From Elusimicrobiota bacterium (GTDB lineage Bacteria; Elusimicrobiota; Elusimicrobia; Elusimicrobiales; UBA9959), in assembly GCA_016234365.1 (NCBI GenBank), contig JACRER010000086.1, positions 1 to 64,000 of the forward strand: 64,000 nucleotides of DNA, read 5' to 3'. The notes under the pieces were generated by a model, which saw only the letters and a list, made by a program, of their open reading frames with translations, did not search any database and was not told the origin of the DNA. The position numbers and the translations under genes were made by a program. The stretch's first letter is position 1. Each line of letters opens with the position of its first letter. Below are positions 32,750-40,805 of this stretch, piece after piece.

Positions 32750-33443
32750 TATAAGAAACCCGGCCCCGGCCCGGCAGGAGGGTGAGCGCGCGGCGCCAGA
32801 TCCCCGCCGGCGCGGGCGCGCGGCCGGCCCCGGAGAAATAGGCCTTCTCGCTCAGCAGCAGGCCGAAGCCGAGTTCCTTGTTGGAGAGCTTCAGCGCCCC
32901 GGAGCCGCAGGCGTGGCCGCAGGGAAAACGGTAATGGCGCTCGAACGGGCAGTAGGAAGTTACCGCCTTGAAGACCGAGCGCTGGTGGAGCGAGACTTTA
33001 AGCCCCAGGCGCCGCGAGGCCCTGCCGGCGAGTTCCGCCGTGTCCGCTTCCGCCGAGACTATGCCGTGTTCGCGCAGGAAAGCCGCGGCCCAGCCGCGCT
33101 CCAGCTTTACCAGTTCCCTCGTCAAAAGCCTGCCGGCCGATACCGGCACGCCGGCTTTGGCGGCCGCCGGCAAAAAGCCCCAGTCGTTGACTATCACCTC
33201 GGAGACCAGCGTGCGGGCCCCGGCCAGGAGTTTGCGCCAGGCGGCCAGGCCGGCGTCGGTCATGATGGAAGTGGCCAGGCCCGCGCCGCCGGGGCAGAGG
33301 GCGCGCAGGCGGCGGAGGGTTTTGGGCGAAGGCAGCTGGCTCTGGCAGAATTCGCTGCCTACCAGCAGCCTGTCCCAGCCGCGGGCTCCCGCCGCCGTAA
33401 GGCGGTCAGCCTGCGAAGGGCTTAAGAGTAAAACTTTTTCCAT
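32745..33443 (-). CDS. UbiV-like U32-family protein
   Basis: The protein has 232 residues: LLVGSEFCQSQLPSP, GLATSIMTDAGLAA and SEVIVNDWGFL match UbiV and the paralogue at 31161. The cluster motif is TSYCPFERHYRFPCGHACG, again ending in CxxxC. The N terminus MEKVLLLSPSQADRL mirrors MEKSISLSPWELSRA of the paralogue, so the two pairs arose by duplication. It overlaps the U32 gene upstream by 38 bases. Sequence divergence between the pairs implies different substrates or partner specificity. Confidence 0.75.
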   Translation of the reverse strand: MEKVLLLSPSQADRLTAAGARGWDRLLVGSEFCQSQLPSPKTLRRLRALCPGGAGLATSIMTDAGLAAWRKLLAGARTLVSEVIVNDWGFLPAAAKAGVPVSAGRLLTRELVKLERGWAAAFLREHGIVSAEADTAELAGRASRRLGLKVSLHQRSVFKAVTSYCPFERHYRFPCGHACGSGALKLSNKELGFGLLLSEKAYFSGAGRAPAPAGIWRRALTLLPGRGRVSYI

Positions 33444-34284
33444 ATTCGAGCGGTTTGCTGTCTATCTTCCTGCCTTCGTGCAGGAAAAGCTTTCTTGAGA
33501 TCCCCTTTTCCAGGAGCTTCAGCATGTAGCGGGCCTTGTGGAACAGGTCCGCCTGGCGCAGGGTGTTGGGCCAGCGCGCCACTTTAAGGTAGCCCACGCC
33601 CGCCCGGTGGAAGTCGTAGACGGCGTTGAGCATATAATCGGGGCCCGGCATCGGCATATGGAAGGTGCCGGCTTTGCTGCGGAACGGCAGCAGGCAGGTG
33701 AAGTCGCGGAAACTGCCGCTGGCGGCTTCGCTGGTCTGCGGGCAGGGCAGGTAGCACTGGGAATCCAGGTTGACGCCGTAGTAGAGGGCGGGGCAGAAAA
33801 CCTCGGTTTCCACGCCGAGCCGGTTCTTTATGAGGCCGGCCGCGTTCTCCGGCATCATCTGCATGGGCAGGACCAGCCGGGAGATGCCCAGGTCCGCAAA
33901 GAACCGCAGCGTCCCGGCGTTAAAGCAGTTGGCCAGCGTGCTGAGGGTGAAATAGAAACGGAACTTTTTCTTTTTAAAATAGGCCAGCAGCGCCGGGTCG
34001 CGCAGGATGGCGCCGGCAAGGCCGGCTTCCTTTAGCCCGGCCAGCAGCCGCAGCGTGGAGGTGTAGTCCTCTTCCTTTACGAATTCGTTCACGGCCAGGA
34101 ACACTTTTTTCCCGGCCGGGGCCGCCAGGGCTATCACCCGGCGGATCTCGGCGGGGGAGCTGAAATTTTCCCGCGCCAGGCGGTTGTTGCTTACCCGGGC
34201 GATGCCGCAGTAAACTTCGTCGGCCCCGGCTGAGAGGAAGTACATTGCTTCCCGCAGCGATTTTACCCCGACGGTCATTTTCAT
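33406..34284 (-). CDS. UbiU-like peptidase U32 family protein
   Basis: The protein has 292 residues and is collinear with 31810: GADEVYCGIARVSNN, FLAVNEFVKEED, FTLSTLANCFNAG, ISRLVLPMQM, then VNLDSQCYLPCPQ, FTCLLPFRS and LKVARWPNTL. The C-terminal FLHEGRKI...KPFAG also matches. The first Asp/Cys (EVYCGI) and later Cys are conserved in all three U32 proteins here, consistent with cofactor binding. It starts in an ATGA overlap with the rSAM gene upstream and therefore is translated with it. Confidence 0.78.
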   Translation of the reverse strand: MKMTVGVKSLREAMYFLSAGADEVYCGIARVSNNRLARENFSSPAEIRRVIALAAPAGKKVFLAVNEFVKEEDYTSTLRLLAGLKEAGLAGAILRDPALLAYFKKKKFRFYFTLSTLANCFNAGTLRFFADLGISRLVLPMQMMPENAAGLIKNRLGVETEVFCPALYYGVNLDSQCYLPCPQTSEAASGSFRDFTCLLPFRSKAGTFHMPMPGPDYMLNAVYDFHRAGVGYLKVARWPNTLRQADLFHKARYMLKLLEKGISRKLFLHEGRKIDSKPLEYGKSFTLKPFAG

Positions 34285-35354
34285 GGCGCCGGCCTCCGGG
34301 AGGTGTCGCGGCTGCCGCTCATGTACGCCGTCCTGCCGCAGCGCGAGCAGGTGGGCAGAAAGCCACCACGGCGCAGCAGGGCCTTCCTGAAGCCGGCGTA
34401 GGCCGGGCTGTTGAAAGCGCCCAGGCAGCCGTCCTTCAGGGCGCTGCCCAGCCTATGGCCGAGCGGCTGGCAGGAAACTATCTCTCCGGAGGGCGCTATC
34501 CAGACGCCGTTCCAGGGGCTCATGCAGAAACCTTTTTTGCTCAGCCGCGACGCGGGATCGTACCATTTGCGCATTTCCCCGGCGGAGAGTTCCAGGTCGA
34601 AGCGCACCCGCGGGTCTTTTTCGGCCTTGATCTTATGGATCTGCGCGTACAGGCGCCGCGCGGAGATGCCGCGGGCCAGGTCCTGCGAAACTTTCAGGTT
34701 GGCCGCGCAGCCCAGTTCGCTTTTAAAAATGCCGGCCGTTTCGGCCAGGTCCCGGGCGGTTATGAAATCCAGGTGGTGGAAGGCTATGGCGTCGGGCCCC
34801 AATGCCGCGAGGGCCTTGTACACCGAATGCAGCCTGGCGTGGTTGGCCTTGTTTACGGTGCACCAGAACACCAGGCGCGAAGAGGCGCGGCGGGGGGGGG
34901 CGTTAAGGCGCGCGCAGACCTGCGCTATCTTTGCAAAAGCGCCGGGCCGGCCTACGCAGGCGTCGTGTATAGCCGGCGTGCCGTGTACCGAAACGGTCAG
35001 TTCATCCAGGCCGGCGGCGAACAGTTTTTCAACCGAGGCCGGCGCGTGCGACAAGCTGGTGATGACCCGGCAATAATGCCCCGCCGCCTTTATGCGCTTT
35101 ACCAGCGCGGGCAGGTCCGGGCGCAGCAGGGGTTCCCCGCCGGAGATATAGAATTTGCGCCGCTTGCCGGCCAGCGAGTCCACCAGGCGGGCCAGCTGCC
35201 GCGGGGTCATTTCCCCGGCGGGCTTGGCCGCCGCGGAGCTTTTAGCCATAAAACAGAAGCGGCAGGCGAGCGGGCAGCGGTAGGTGATGTCCAGCGTGAT
35301 GTATTGCGGGTCCAGCGGGCGGCGCGACTTGGTTTTAGCCGAAAGGGCGGTCAT
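34281..35354 (-). CDS. Radical SAM/SPASM protein
   Basis: The protein has 357 residues: C27-C31-C34 (CPLACRFC), FYISGGEPLLRPD, VSVHGTPAIHDAC. The C-terminal SPASM-type region shows CMSPWNGVWIAPSGEIVSCQ, PLGHRLGSALKD and CSRCG, like enzymes of the PqqE/AlbA superfamily that modify peptides. It is coupled by ATGA overlaps to the U32 gene downstream and to the DegT-type gene upstream. It is a plausible partner for the UbiU/V-like pair acting on one substrate. Confidence 0.8.
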   Translation of the reverse strand: MTALSAKTKSRRPLDPQYITLDITYRCPLACRFCFMAKSSAAAKPAGEMTPRQLARLVDSLAGKRRKFYISGGEPLLRPDLPALVKRIKAAGHYCRVITSLSHAPASVEKLFAAGLDELTVSVHGTPAIHDACVGRPGAFAKIAQVCARLNAPPRRASSRLVFWCTVNKANHARLHSVYKALAALGPDAIAFHHLDFITARDLAETAGIFKSELGCAANLKVSQDLARGISARRLYAQIHKIKAEKDPRVRFDLELSAGEMRKWYDPASRLSKKGFCMSPWNGVWIAPSGEIVSCQPLGHRLGSALKDGCLGAFNSPAYAGFRKALLRRGGFLPTCSRCGRTAYMSGSRDTSRRPAP

Positions 35355-36364
35355 GATCTGAAAAATCCTTTTACCAGCCCGGCCACGAAAGCGGCCTCGC
35401 TTTCAGCCATCATCGGGTAGGACGGCAGGTGCAGGGCGCCGGCGGCGTAAGCGGTGCTGGCCGGGAAAGAGCCGGCGGCGCCGGCGAGGAGGTGCAGGGG
35501 TTCGTACGTGCGGCCAAGCGGCACTTTGCGGGCCAGCAGGAATTTTTCCAGTTCGCGCTTGCGTTCGGTAAGCACCGGGAAATCCTGGGACTGCCGGCCC
35601 ACAGCGGGTATGAGCAGGCCTTTGACGCCGGAGAGGGCGCGCCGGTAGGCGTCGTTGTTCTTCTTGAGCCCGGCCAGCGTTCGTTCGAGCAGGGAAAGTT
35701 TCAGCTCCATCAGCGGGGCCGCCTTCGGGGAGGGGGCGGGGGAGGCCGCCGCGGCCCGGGCGGCCTTTTTGAAAAGCACGGGGTCGTCGCACAGCAGGGC
35801 GCCGGCCTTGGCGCCGGGGAATGAGACCGGCTTATAAGAGGACAGGGAAAAAACGCTGATATCCCCGAAAGAGCCGTACGGGCGGCCGCCGGAGGAAACC
35901 CCGATTATCTGCGAAGCGTCCTCCAGGACGGGAAAACCCTTGGCCAGCGCCAGCGCGCGGACCAGGTTTACGGGGGCGGAGGCGGAGAACATGGGCGTAA
36001 AAATAAGCGCGTCCAGCGGGCCTGCGGCCTGCAGCGCTTTGGCGCTGACGTTCAGGTTGGAGGCGTTAATGTCCAGGAATTCCGGCCGGGCGCCAAGCGC
36101 GTTGGCGCAATCCAGCGCCGAGGGGTGGGTAAGGTCGGTCATGCCCACGCGGCGGCCTTTGGTAGCGCCGAGGGCCGCGAGGCCGGCCCGGATGGCGTCC
36201 CGGCCGCTGCCGGTGATAAGACAGTAGCGGCGCCCGGTAAAGGCGGCGAGTTTTTTTGCGAACCGGTCCATGGCGTCGGGCCCGGCGGCTTTGGCCAGCC
36301 AGTCGGCGCGCCGCGCCAGCAGCGTGTCGTCCAGGCGGCAGGGGTCGAACAGTTCTGGCTTCAC
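35351..36364 (-). CDS. DegT/DnrJ/EryC1 family PLP aminotransferase
   Basis: The protein has 337 residues from GTG 36364, which overlaps the upstream stop as GTGA; the track adds 37 spurious residues. The fold motifs are GSGRDAIRAGL near residue 55, DLTHPSALDCANAL, LEDASQIIG (PLP Asp) and SFGDISVFSLSSYKPVSF with the Schiff-base Lys. Members transaminate keto-sugars or other small carbonyl compounds. In an operon of rSAM and U32 genes it could make an amino-sugar donor or modify a side-chain carbonyl. It is shorter than most sugar aminotransferases (about 370-400). Confidence 0.8.
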   Translation of the reverse strand: MKPELFDPCRLDDTLLARRADWLAKAAGPDAMDRFAKKLAAFTGRRYCLITGSGRDAIRAGLAALGATKGRRVGMTDLTHPSALDCANALGARPEFLDINASNLNVSAKALQAAGPLDALIFTPMFSASAPVNLVRALALAKGFPVLEDASQIIGVSSGGRPYGSFGDISVFSLSSYKPVSFPGAKAGALLCDDPVLFKKAARAAAASPAPSPKAAPLMELKLSLLERTLAGLKKNNDAYRRALSGVKGLLIPAVGRQSQDFPVLTERKRELEKFLLARKVPLGRTYEPLHLLAGAAGSFPASTAYAAGALHLPSYPMMAESEAAFVAGLVKGFFRS

Positions 36365-37287
36365 CGCTTTCTCCCGCGGCCGGCCGCCGGTTTTTTTACC
36401 GGCTTGAATTCGTCCCAGCCGTAGAGCGCCGGGTATTCGCGCCAGGGGCCCTCGCAGCGGCTGAAATGGAGGCATTCCGGGCAGCGGGGCCCGCGGGCCT
36501 TGCCCTCGTCGCGGCGGTAGGCCGCGTAATCTTTTATAAAGCGGTCCGCGTCGGCCACCGGGCCCGGGGGGATCATGCTCTCGGCGACGTTGGCCTCGTA
36601 ACCTTTCATCAGGCAGAACGGGATGGCCTCGGTGTAACAGGCGATGCCGCGGCGCAGGCCCAGGTCGAGGGCTTTTTTAACGTAGGGCATCACTTCGGTC
36701 TTGCGCGGCACGATGTTCTTTTTGTTCTCTGCGGCCGTGCCCACTATGTGCACGAAGGCGAACTGGTACTGGGTGACGCCCAGCTTAATAAGGAGCGCGG
36801 CTATGGCGGGCAGTTCCTTGTAATTGTCGGAGGTGATGACGGTATTGGTGATGACCGGCAGGCCGGTGCGCGCCGCGTTGGCGATGCCGGCCACGCTCTG
36901 GGTAAAACTGCCGGGCGCGCCGGTAAGCGAGTCGTGCGTGGCGGCGCAGGCGCCGTGCAGGCTGGGGCCGAATTCCGTGAGACCGGCTTTGACCAGTTCC
37001 GCGCAGAAGCCGGGGTAGGCGAGCGTGCGGCCGTTGCTCTGCAGCTGTATGGCGGTAAAGCCGGTCTTTTTGGCCGCGCGCACCAGGTCCAGTATTTTGG
37101 GGTGCATGCTGGGCTCGCCGCCGGTGAACACCACGCCGCGCACGCCGTCCTTCCACGCCTTCTTCAGCTCGGCGGCCACCTTGGCCCCGGTGCGGTCCGG
37201 GTACATGTCGCGCTTATGCCCCTGCGCGCAGAAGCGGCAGAGGTTATTGCAGTGGAAAGTTATCTTTATGTCTATGCGCTTGTGCAT
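36361..37287 (-). CDS. Radical SAM protein with HxsC-like Cys tail
   Basis: The protein has 308 residues: C13-C17-C20 (CNNLCRFC), VVFTGGEPSMHPKIL, IQLQSNGRTLA and SLHGACAATHDSLTG. The tail has IPFCLMKGYE and CPECLHFSRCEG followed by YPALYGWDEF, like the HxsC-like group. The C terminus is basic (KKPAAGRGRKR). Upstream there is a 49-base gap with a TAAAAT box about 17 bases before the ATG and no ribosome site, so an internal promoter is possible. It is coupled by GTGA to the DegT-type gene. Confidence 0.8.
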   Translation of the reverse strand: MHKRIDIKITFHCNNLCRFCAQGHKRDMYPDRTGAKVAAELKKAWKDGVRGVVFTGGEPSMHPKILDLVRAAKKTGFTAIQLQSNGRTLAYPGFCAELVKAGLTEFGPSLHGACAATHDSLTGAPGSFTQSVAGIANAARTGLPVITNTVITSDNYKELPAIAALLIKLGVTQYQFAFVHIVGTAAENKKNIVPRKTEVMPYVKKALDLGLRRGIACYTEAIPFCLMKGYEANVAESMIPPGPVADADRFIKDYAAYRRDEGKARGPRCPECLHFSRCEGPWREYPALYGWDEFKPVKKPAAGRGRKR

Positions 37288-37336
37288 GTTGTAATAGATT
37301 TTAACTTATGGGGGGCCGCGCTTACAGGCCTGGCGG

Positions 37337-38119
37337 TCAGAGCGCGAGCACCTGCCGCGCAGGGGCGAACTCGAAAGAATCCAGCAGGGCGGCTACCTTG
37401 CGCGGGACGCTCCCGGCGTTAAGGAACTGACCGGCCGCGGCTACAGGTCCCGCGCCCTCCGGGCGCGCCGTTTCGAATTCCCAGGAGTGGAAATAAAGCA
37501 TGCCCGGCGTGCCGGCGGCGTTCAGCTCGGCCAGCCGCGCGGCCACGAAGCCGGCCGGGAGCAGCCGCAGAAAAGAGCCGCCCAGGAAGGGCAGGCCCAG
37601 CCCGGCGCAGGAAAAGACCGAGGGCGGGAATTCCCTGAGGCCGCACGCGGCCGTGTAGGGGGCGCGCGGCCTGCCCGACAAGAGGACCGGGTACAGGCTG
37701 GAATCGTAAGCGTAGCCCGCCGTCTTCAGCGCGGCCAGGAAGGCGGCCTCGTCCTGGAGCACGGAAAAAGTGGGGGCTCGGTAGCCGGCGGGGCGCGTGC
37801 CGGTGAGCGCGGCCAGCGCGTCGGCCGAGGCGCGCAGGCTTTCCAGGAATTCTTCCGCCGTAAGCCGGCAGACGGCGCGGTGGGTGGCGCCGTGGCTGGC
37901 TATTTCATGCCCGGCGGCGGCTATGGCCTTTACCGCGGCGGGATGGTTCTTGGCCACGGAGCCGAGTATGAAAAAGGTCGCTTTTACGCAATGCCTTTCG
38001 AGCAGGGCCAGGATGGCCGCGATGTTTTCGGGCAGGCGGCTGCAGGCGCCCGCCGGGCGGCCGTTGAAAAGGATGGTGTCGAACCATTCCTCCACGTCTA
38101 TCGTGATGGCGTTCAGCAT
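37337..38119 (-). CDS. Polysaccharide deacetylase family protein
   Basis: The protein has 260 residues. NAITIDVEEWFDT carries the catalytic Asp-Asp type motif 1, HEIASHGATH is the metal His motif (HxxSHxxTH), and RAPTFSV is the conserved RxPxF segment. LYFHSWEFE near residue 215 is the C-terminal His motif. This resembles the deacetylases found in exopolysaccharide and PEP-CTERM loci. It would remove acetyl groups from sugars or peptides. It overlaps the methyltransferase upstream by seven bases. No signal peptide is seen, so the substrate may be intracellular. Confidence 0.82.
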   Translation of the reverse strand: MLNAITIDVEEWFDTILFNGRPAGACSRLPENIAAILALLERHCVKATFFILGSVAKNHPAAVKAIAAAGHEIASHGATHRAVCRLTAEEFLESLRASADALAALTGTRPAGYRAPTFSVLQDEAAFLAALKTAGYAYDSSLYPVLLSGRPRAPYTAACGLREFPPSVFSCAGLGLPFLGGSFLRLLPAGFVAARLAELNAAGTPGMLYFHSWEFETARPEGAGPVAAAGQFLNAGSVPRKVAALLDSFEFAPARQVLAL

Positions 38120-38991
38120 GCGAGGGACTTTTTTTCGGGCCGCGCACAGAGGCAGACCGTGTTGCCCAGCCGCAGCAGGGTGTCCGCGGCTGTGAGCCTT
38201 GCGGCCAGCGACAGCGCTCGGACCCAGAAAGGCGGGGTTTTTTTAAGCGTCAGGAAAAGACGGTCCTCGTCGGAGACTATGCTGGCCTGCGTCAGGACCC
38301 GCGGTTCCAGGCCGGCCGCGCCGAGCAGCCTGGGCAGCGACCCGGCGGTGAAGAAGTTTATGTGGCCGTGGTGCAGCGGGGCGCCGCGGTAGAGGCCCAG
38401 CAGTTTCCGGGCCGCGGCGCGCAGCGTAAGGGAAGATTCGTCGGGCAGTTCCAGGTAGACCAGGCCGCCGGGGGCCAGGTACTCGGCCGCGGCCCGCAGG
38501 AATCTGGCCGGATCCGGAGCGAACTGCAGGGAATCCACCAGTACTACCAGGTCGAAGGAGCCTTTCTCTCCGGGGGAGGGCAGGAAAGAGTTCTCCACAG
38601 AGCCGGCCAGTTCAGGGAAATTTTTCTTCAGGCAGCCGTAAAAGACGGGGGAGGCCTCCGTACCGCGGTAGAAGGCCGCGGTACGGCTGAGGCTGTGGGC
38701 AAGGCAACCCAGTCCGGCGCCGACTTCCAGTACTTTCAGCCGGGCGAGGCCGCCGGCCAGTTTTTCTATGCGCGCCGCCCGGCGGGCGTCTACGCGCAGC
38801 CGCGCTTCCAAAAAACCCGGGTCGGCCAGCCGGTCTATGCAGCGGTCGGCGCAGTCCGCGCATTTAGCCGCCGTGCAGCTGCGGTAGGGTTCGCGGTACA
38901 GCAGCCCGCAGTCCGGGCAGCGCATTATGGCGCCGTCGCCGCAACGCAGGGCCTGCCCGGCGCGGTGGCCGCCGCAGAGGGGACAGTTCAC
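38113..38991 (-). CDS. Class I SAM-dependent methyltransferase with zinc-ribbon N terminus
   Basis: The protein has 292 residues. The first 55 residues contain CPLCGG, CPDCGL and CADCADRC, a zinc-binding segment common in sugar or lipid methyltransferases of this kind. VLEVGAGLGCLAHSL is the SAM-binding motif and LVYLELPDESS a later strand. The design matches C-methyltransferase-like enzymes often found in polysaccharide clusters. It lies between the SDR and deacetylase genes with overlaps on both sides (ATGA and seven bases). The substrate is not known. Confidence 0.78.
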   Translation of the reverse strand: MNCPLCGGHRAGQALRCGDGAIMRCPDCGLLYREPYRSCTAAKCADCADRCIDRLADPGFLEARLRVDARRAARIEKLAGGLARLKVLEVGAGLGCLAHSLSRTAAFYRGTEASPVFYGCLKKNFPELAGSVENSFLPSPGEKGSFDLVVLVDSLQFAPDPARFLRAAAEYLAPGGLVYLELPDESSLTLRAAARKLLGLYRGAPLHHGHINFFTAGSLPRLLGAAGLEPRVLTQASIVSDEDRLFLTLKKTPPFWVRALSLAARLTAADTLLRLGNTVCLCARPEKKSLAC

Positions 38992-39722
38992 GCTTTTCCC
39001 TGCCAGCGCGGCGCCTTGCGCATAAAAGGTTTCAGCAGCAGGTAGTGCCAGCGGTGCATTTTTTCATGCAACAGGTCCGGCAGGTTGCCGTAAAGCGCCG
39101 CCAGCGCGCGCCAGTAACCGGGCAGGTAGACGCTGCGGCCGCCGCCGAGGGCCGCGGCCATGAGGCCTTTTCCGCAGCCGGAACCGTCGCCGAGGTAGGC
39201 CGGGATGATGTTGGTGACGGAAATGTTCAGGCCGGCCGCGGCGGCGTTCTGCCGCAGGCCTTCCAGATAATTGAAAAGGAAGGCCTTTGCGGCGTTATAC
39301 GCCGGGCAGCGCGCGTTGCCGCGCACGCCGCCGATGGAGGTGACGCAGGACAGGCGCCCGCCGCCCCGGGTTTTGAAGTAGGAGTAAGCCGCGTTGAGCG
39401 CCGCGGCGCAGCCGGCGGCATTGAGCGCTATGGTAGGTTCCTCTATGGCCCAGTCGGCTTGCGGATCGTCGGAGTAAAAACCCGCGCAGACCGCCACGGC
39501 GTCCACCTCGCCGAGCGAGGCCAGGAGGTCCCAGGCCGCCGCCCGCGCTCCGGGGCCGGACAGGTCCAGCCGGCTCGCGGTAGCCGACGGGAAAGCCGCG
39601 GAGAAATCTTTCAGCGCCTCCGGCCTGACCCCGGTGACCGCCGTTTCCCAGCCGGCGGCAATAAGTTCCACGGCCAGCGCGCGGCCGAGCCCGGAAGTGC
39701 CGCCTATAACGAGAGCTTTCAT
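38988..39722 (-). CDS. Short-chain dehydrogenase/reductase
   Basis: The protein has 244 residues with the classical SDR layout. GGTSGLG at residues 7-13 binds NAD(P), VCAGFY is the NAG-type strand, SCVTSIGG holds the catalytic Ser, and YNAAK the YxxxK pair. It is the first gene of the long minus operon, whose divergent partner is the epimerase at 39803. It would reduce or oxidise a sugar or small keto compound. The end is basic and aromatic (HRWHYLLLKPFMRK), unlike most SDRs, suggesting membrane association. Confidence 0.83.
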   Translation of the reverse strand: MKALVIGGTSGLGRALAVELIAAGWETAVTGVRPEALKDFSAAFPSATASRLDLSGPGARAAAWDLLASLGEVDAVAVCAGFYSDDPQADWAIEEPTIALNAAGCAAALNAAYSYFKTRGGGRLSCVTSIGGVRGNARCPAYNAAKAFLFNYLEGLRQNAAAAGLNISVTNIIPAYLGDGSGCGKGLMAAALGGGRSVYLPGYWRALAALYGNLPDLLHEKMHRWHYLLLKPFMRKAPRWQGKA

Positions 39723-39773
39723 ACCGTTGATTCTATAATAATTGGAGCCGCGGGTTATACTTCGCGAAAATAC

Positions 39774-39779
39774 TATAAT
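39774..39779 (+). promoter_or_regulatory. Candidate -10 box for the epimerase operon
   Basis: A perfect TATAAT lies 24 bases before the epimerase ATG in the 80-base divergent gap. No convincing -35 is seen. The GGAGG ribosome site follows. Confidence 0.4.
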
Positions 39780-39802
39780 TTGGTTGCGTTGGAGGAAAAA
39801 AC

Positions 39803-40804
39803 ATGGGCATTACACTGGTTACCGGCGCCGCCGGGTTCATTGGGTCGCATCTTACCGAAGCGCTGGCCAAGTCCGGCAAAAAAGTCCGCGCGCTGGTGCA
39901 GGCGGACAGCCGGCATCTGGATTTTGTAAAAGGGCTGGGAGTGGAGCTGGTCTACGCCGACCTGCTGGATAAGGACAGCCTGGCCCGGGCGATGGAAGGC
40001 GTGGACGAAGTGTACCACCTCGCGGCCGCGGTGCGGCCTTCCGGCTGGTTCTATTCCCGCAACGGGCTTTTTAAGGAGTTGGACAAGGTTAATCATGAGG
40101 GTACGCTGAACCTGGCCGCCGCCGCGCGCGGCAAAGTGAAGCTCTTCCTGTATTACAGCAGCATCGCGTCCGCCGGGGTGCGGCCGCTGATGGACGAAAC
40201 TTGCGACGCCCTGCCGGAGACGGAATACGGCTGGAGCAAGTTCAACGGCGAGAAAGCGCTGCTCGACCTCTGGAAGTCGGAAAAATTCCCGGTCAAAGTG
40301 GTGCGGCCCGGATCGGTCTTCGGCCCACGCCACCTGAGCATGGGGCTGCTCTTCAAGTTCTTCCGGTTCTCTTTCTTCCCGTTCTTCGGCCCCGGCAACA
40401 ACAGCGTGCCGTTCACTTACGTCGAGAACCTGGTGGACGCCACCAGGCTGGTGGCGGAGAAGGCCCCGTTCGGGGAAGTTTACTTCGTCACCGAGGACCC
40501 GGTAAGCATGCGTGCTTTCTTCAGCGGCCTGGCCGCGGCCGCCGGGATGCGGGTCGGGGCGTTCTACGTGCCGGTCTGGATGCTATATCCGGGTTTCCTG
40601 CTCAAGGAAGCCGTGGAGCGCCTGTTCTTTATGCGCTTCTTCCCGCTGCGTATGGACGTGCGCCTGGACAGCATAAGGGTGGCTTCCCACGACTGGATCT
40701 GCAGCAACGCCAAGATCAAGGCCCTCGGCTGGGCGCCGCGCGTTCCGCTGCAGGAAGCGCTGGCCAGGACCGGCCGGTGGTACGTGGAGAACGGGCTGGC
40801 CTGA
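39803..40804 (+). CDS. NAD-dependent epimerase/dehydratase family protein
   Basis: The protein has 333 residues. GAAGFIGSHL binds NAD, YHLAAAVRPSGW is the post-Rossmann segment, SSIASAG the Ser motif and YGWSKFNGEK the catalytic YxxxK. It is an extended SDR close to dihydroflavonol-reductase or sterol-dehydrogenase types, as the segment VRPGSVFGPR suggests. A strong GGAGG site precedes the ATG. It opens an operon continuing with three rSAM genes. A similar protein is at 61621; both lie beside cobalamin-type rSAM genes. Confidence 0.85.
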   Translation: MGITLVTGAAGFIGSHLTEALAKSGKKVRALVQADSRHLDFVKGLGVELVYADLLDKDSLARAMEGVDEVYHLAAAVRPSGWFYSRNGLFKELDKVNHEGTLNLAAAARGKVKLFLYYSSIASAGVRPLMDETCDALPETEYGWSKFNGEKALLDLWKSEKFPVKVVRPGSVFGPRHLSMGLLFKFFRFSFFPFFGPGNNSVPFTYVENLVDATRLVAEKAPFGEVYFVTEDPVSMRAFFSGLAAAAGMRVGAFYVPVWMLYPGFLLKEAVERLFFMRFFPLRMDVRLDSIRVASHDWICSNAKIKALGWAPRVPLQEALARTGRWYVENGLA

Positions 40805-40805
40805 T

